Below, in pieces: positions 13,434-17,058 of a stretch of DNA of 17,058 nt. The DNA is taken from NCBI GenBank assembly GCA_937868245.1, contig CALMMI010000285.1, forward strand, positions 1 through 17,058, given 5' to 3'. Made by a program: the position numbers and the translations under genes. Numbering within the stretch: the first letter of the stretch is position 1; the number at the start of each line of letters is the position of its first letter. The DNA is from an uncultured Ignavibacteria bacterium (lineage in GTDB: Bacteria; Bacteroidota; Ignavibacteria; Kapaibacteriales; UBA961). The notes beneath the pieces are model-generated. The model worked only from the letters and a program-made list of their open reading frames with translations. It searched no databases and was not told the origin of the DNA.

Positions 13434-16274
13434 ATGAAGATACCCGCTTTTTTGATTCTGGTTTATATACTTATAACGTCATTCCAACTACATGCACAAG
13501 AAACACTTGCTCCCCGTACTTTGAAATTAATAGATTCCTCCCTTACTTTGTTGGACATGAGGCGGGGTGATATGAAAATGCCATGGGATGCTGTTCGTAA
13601 TGATGCGCACCGCTTACAAATCATACGCTCATTATTCGATTCACCACTTCGTAGTTTTGATATTACAAAAAAACATGCTGAAAAACTTTCAACAATCACC
13701 GATACAACGGTTGATGATTATGCATCTGAATTAATGCGGCAGCTCGAATTGGGCGAATATGTTTCTGCGTTTTATGAAACAGGAATCACAGCCAAACAAT
13801 TGGATGTGATCTTAGGGGTGGACTTGGATTCACTTGCGGGTTTTGTGGGGGCGAGTGTTATCAGAAAATATGTTTCACCGTTAGTTCAGGTAGAGAATGT
13901 TACAAAAAATTCTTTGAAAACGTTGGATCATTCCAAAATTTTGATTGAACAGGCTGATTCACTGCTCATGCTTTCGCAGGAAAGCCAGAATGCAAATATT
14001 TATGAATTAAAAGCTGATGAAGAACATGGCAACAACATAACAAAACGCTTTTTTAATGAAGCAGCTAAAGTTCATCTTGCGCCTATGTATTCAGGAGGGT
14101 TCTCGTTATATAGAACATATCTGCATTTTTTATACGTGAGTAAAAATGCACAGCAGTTATACCGGGACAGTATCCATACAGTGATATTAAATACAAAATT
14201 GGGAAGGATTGCTCTCGGGGGCAAGGGGAATGATGTCTATCAGGGTGATTTCCTGTTGATTGTTGATGTTGGCGGGAATGATAAATATCTGCTGCCTGAA
14301 CATTCTAAATCAGAAGCTATGAGGTTCCCTGTGCAAGCTATTGTTGATTTGGCAGGTAATGATATGTATTCGAGTGGCAGTTACTCATTAGGCGGAGCAG
14401 TTTTCGGTACAAATCTCTTGCTCGATTTATCCGGTGATGATACCTATACCGCAGGTGACTTTTCAATGGGAAGCGGAATCTTCGGAATTGGAATTCTGCA
14501 TGATTTATCCGGTAATGACCATTATATAAGTAAAACATGTACGCAAGGTGCAGGATTCTTTGGTGTTGGTTTAATGATAGACGAAAACGGAAATGACAGC
14601 TACGAGGCACAGGCTCACTGTCAGGGATTCGGTTCAACAAGAGGTTTTGGAGCTATCGGTGATAAACAAGGTAACGATATATATATTGCATCAAGCCCTT
14701 TTCAAGACTTTTTGCGATATGAATCTCATTTTGAATCGTTTGCCCAGGGGGCAGCGTTAGGATTTAGACCTATTGCATCAGGGGGAATTGGTATTCTGGC
14801 AGATTTCAAAGGTAATGATTCATATATATCGGATATTTTTGGTCAGGGAACTTCATATTGGTTTGGTTTGGGTGCTTTGTATGATGAGGACGGGGATGAC
14901 AGGTATCAATCCTATCAATATTCCCAAGGGGCGGGTGTGCATTTAGCTCATGGTATATTGTGGGATAAAAAGGGTGACGATGTATATGTTTCGCATGGAG
15001 TTTCGCAAGGGTGCGGACACGATATTGCCTTTGGCGCACTTTTAGACGAAGAAGGTGATGACTCCTATATGGCGGAAAGTCTATCATTGGGCGGTGGAAA
15101 TGCGAACGCAGTGTCATTATTTATTGATGAAATAGGAGACGATGCATATATAGCCCGAAATGCTTCCTCTACGATGGGATTCTCTGATTTTAGAAGAAAT
15201 TACGGTATGATTGGTGTATTCGCAGACGGCGGAGGCAAGGATTATTATGGAGAGACTACCCGAAATAATGTAACAGCAAAGAAATCAACTTTCGGTATAT
15301 TTGCAGATGTAGAATTGAATAAAAAGGTGGATTTATCAAAAAATGAACCGGCACTTACTCCTCCAGATTCATTAAAAGAACCTCTACGCAGTACTATCGA
15401 CAGTCTGTTTATTCAAGCATCGGCTGCACCTCAGAAATATCAGTATAATGTAGAACCTGCAAGGAATTTGATAGTAGGTATGGGCCCAGAATCTCTCCCG
15501 TTCCTGGCAGAAAAATTAGCTACGGAATCTCCACGTGAACGGTTGGCATTAGATGTGATTTTACCAAAGATTTTTGATAAGGATACCGGTGCAGTCAAAA
15601 CATTATTACTGGATTCCCTGCATTCGCCGATATTTGAAACTGTTGCTATGAGTGCCGTAATTCTTGGACGAAAAAAAGTTCAGGAAAGTATGCCAACATT
15701 AATTGAACTCCTTAACGATAAGGAATGGCGACTGCGGGCATTGGCTGCGCAACAATTGGGAGAATTAGGTAACAAGGACGCGGCTTCACTTTTAGCAGTA
15801 CAATTGCAGGACACGCATCCGTATGTACGGGCAAGAGTAGCTTACTCGATAGTTCAGTTGATGACTGATAACGTGGTCGAGTTGGTAAAACCTTCGTTCA
15901 TAGATGAAGAACAGATTGTGCGCAATAGTGTAGTGCAATCGTTAAAAAGACAGAAAATTACAACAGGTGTACAACTTAAATCGATATTTTCAAAAGAAGT
16001 ACCCGAAAAAATACGGCTTGAAGCAGCGGGAATTTTTATAAGTATTGAAGAATGGACTGATACGACCGATAAAAACGTATCTAAAGACATTGCCGACATA
16101 ATATCAAGGCAACCTAAGAATATACGCTATGCTCTCTATAAATCTATAAAGGTATCTACAAGGCAATTGTGGTTAGACGTACTTTTAGAATGCAGGAAAA
16201 GTGAAACAGAACAGGATTTATTAGAAGTCTTACCCGCAAAAATTGAGAAGAAAAAAAAGAAGGTACGAAAATGA
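13434..16274 (+). CDS. Large secreted protein with 13 G-(N/D)-D-x-Y repeats and C-terminal HEAT repeats
   Basis: A 946-residue exported protein of no named family that I recognise. The start at 13434 gives a signal peptide (MKIPAFLILVYILITSFQLHAQ); the ATG at 13425 is an alternative, and the frame opens further upstream without support. Residues ~23-258 are mostly helical. Residues 260-606 hold 13 copies of a 26-27 residue unit built as (L/I)-x-D-x-x-G-(N/D)-D-x-Y, then often Q-G-x-G and a hydrophobic strand, for example LSGNDHYISKTCTQGAGFF. One unit has a ~20-residue insertion. This looks like a beta-solenoid with acidic turns, possibly metal binding. It is not a standard 9-residue RTX repeat. 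Residues ~690-890 are HEAT-like (LIELLNDKEWRLRALAAQQL, then VQLQDTHPYVRARVAYSIVQ). The C-terminus is Lys-rich. Role unknown; a surface or periplasmic binding scaffold is likely. Confidence 0.85.
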   Translation: MKIPAFLILVYILITSFQLHAQETLAPRTLKLIDSSLTLLDMRRGDMKMPWDAVRNDAHRLQIIRSLFDSPLRSFDITKKHAEKLSTITDTTVDDYASELMRQLELGEYVSAFYETGITAKQLDVILGVDLDSLAGFVGASVIRKYVSPLVQVENVTKNSLKTLDHSKILIEQADSLLMLSQESQNANIYELKADEEHGNNITKRFFNEAAKVHLAPMYSGGFSLYRTYLHFLYVSKNAQQLYRDSIHTVILNTKLGRIALGGKGNDVYQGDFLLIVDVGGNDKYLLPEHSKSEAMRFPVQAIVDLAGNDMYSSGSYSLGGAVFGTNLLLDLSGDDTYTAGDFSMGSGIFGIGILHDLSGNDHYISKTCTQGAGFFGVGLMIDENGNDSYEAQAHCQGFGSTRGFGAIGDKQGNDIYIASSPFQDFLRYESHFESFAQGAALGFRPIASGGIGILADFKGNDSYISDIFGQGTSYWFGLGALYDEDGDDRYQSYQYSQGAGVHLAHGILWDKKGDDVYVSHGVSQGCGHDIAFGALLDEEGDDSYMAESLSLGGGNANAVSLFIDEIGDDAYIARNASSTMGFSDFRRNYGMIGVFADGGGKDYYGETTRNNVTAKKSTFGIFADVELNKKVDLSKNEPALTPPDSLKEPLRSTIDSLFIQASAAPQKYQYNVEPARNLIVGMGPESLPFLAEKLATESPRERLALDVILPKIFDKDTGAVKTLLLDSLHSPIFETVAMSAVILGRKKVQESMPTLIELLNDKEWRLRALAAQQLGELGNKDAASLLAVQLQDTHPYVRARVAYSIVQLMTDNVVELVKPSFIDEEQIVRNSVVQSLKRQKITTGVQLKSIFSKEVPEKIRLEAAGIFISIEEWTDTTDKNVSKDIADIISRQPKNIRYALYKSIKVSTRQLWLDVLLECRKSETEQDLLEVLPAKIEKKKKKVRK

Positions 16275-17058
16275 AATTTAAAGCTTCAAATGTGATTGTG
16301 CCGACAGTTTTGCCAAGTGTCCGAACAAAAAAAATGAAAGTGTGAAATAAATTACACAACTGTTTATTATGTCTGACAGAGATTTGATGTTGTTTTATGG
16401 GTGGTAAGATATAGATGTTGGAAATGCATCAGAGTCTTGAAAATTGTTATTGAGATTATTTCTACAGAAATATCGGGATATGTTCAATCCGTGCCCAAGT
16501 ATTATAAGCTGTAATACAAAAGAATAAGTAATGGCATCAGATTTTAGTATAAAAGCATTGTTCTGGTATGTTAAACGAGATTAATTATCAGACTGGAAAA
16601 AGCGGGTTCGTTTGTATTTGTAAGCCAACGGACGATAAAACGTATAGTAGCCACCCAATGGATTTGGGAGTTACATATAATTACTATCAAACTTAATATA
16701 CGATTTACAATATATGGTATTAGGTTTTGATTGTAGGACATAGGGCAGTGATGTAAAAGTATTTTTTAGTTTTGATTCCATTTATAGATGTAAAATTCTT
16801 TGAATGGAAGTGAATGCGGGTTTGTTGGTGAATGGTGAAAAAATAATAGGACAAACAACAAACTTGTTTTGATATTATGAATAATTTTAGTAAGTTCACG
16901 TTGATTTAGAATAGAGAAGTCTCTTTAACCATAAGAAGTATGTATAATTGAATTTTAGACAGATAATAAATGTGATTTTGTAAGTATCATTAATACTTGA
17001 TGGTAATAGAAATTTTTGAATGCCGGATTTCTGTGAAAAGGGAAAATCTTAGTAGTTT
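16275..17058. other. AT-rich stretch without recognisable genes
   Basis: No credible coding frame is seen on either strand over the last 784 bases: frames are short, stop-rich and unlike any family I know. No convincing terminator follows the large repeat-protein gene. Only weak small palindromes occur, such as AAGTAT and ATACTT near 16982. It may be leader DNA of a gene beyond the window, or decayed sequence. Confidence 0.6.

Noticed and set aside
14211..15252. RTX calcium-binding toxin repeat
   Set aside because: The G-N-D motif resembles RTX, but the period is 26-27 residues rather than 9, the protein has a signal peptide, and no toxin or type I secretion genes are nearby.
16531..16584. 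17-codon frame beginning MASDFSIKALFW
   Set aside because: Too short, no ribosome binding site and no recognisable motif; expected by chance in AT-rich DNA.

Overview
The window is about 17 kb of chromosome from a moderately AT-rich, free-living type bacterium. It most resembles the Bacteroidota/Chlorobiota (FCB) group. The reasons are a trimeric-type purine nucleoside phosphorylase, a MuiA-like DUF4140/DUF4139 secreted protein, many genes without a clear Shine-Dalgarno site, a TAnnTTTG-like promoter box, GC-rich palindromic intergenic repeats, and large secreted repeat proteins. Assignment below the FCB level is not possible from what I can see. No phage, transposase, CRISPR array, tRNA or rRNA was found.

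Left part (1-3900, + strand): the 3' end of a 3-hydroxybutyryl-CoA dehydrogenase, whose first ~50 bases look G-corrupted; a three-copy ~124 bp GC-rich palindromic repeat array; a cytoplasmic TPR protein with a strong terminator; and a secreted MuiA-like DUF4139 protein, also with a strong terminator.

Middle part (4042-11338, all - strand): purine nucleoside phosphorylase; an MFS transporter whose ATG overlaps the stop of a 76-residue lipoprotein or membrane coiled-coil gene (ATGA coupling); an S1-domain RNA-binding protein with a long acidic N-terminus and an RD-rich tail; then a likely regulon read marR -> yceI -> nmrA-like -> small muconolactone-isomerase-like protein. Several of these units end in clear hairpin terminators.

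Right part (11657-16274, + strand): replicative helicase dnaB, then a very large secreted protein with 13 G-(N/D)-D-x-Y repeat units followed by HEAT repeats. The last ~780 bases hold no recognisable gene.

The most interesting place is the 318 bp divergent gap between marR and dnaB. It holds four DnaA-box-like 9-mers within 57 bp, two of them forming a perfect inverted repeat, next to AT-rich DNA and a candidate MarR operator. All genes between 4042 and 16274 point away from this gap. It is therefore a candidate replication origin or a DnaA-controlled dnaB promoter. A second notable pattern is an 89 bp palindromic repeat present twice, 8.3 kb apart in opposite orientation, each copy lying in sense orientation just 3' of a gene (the MFS gene and dnaB).
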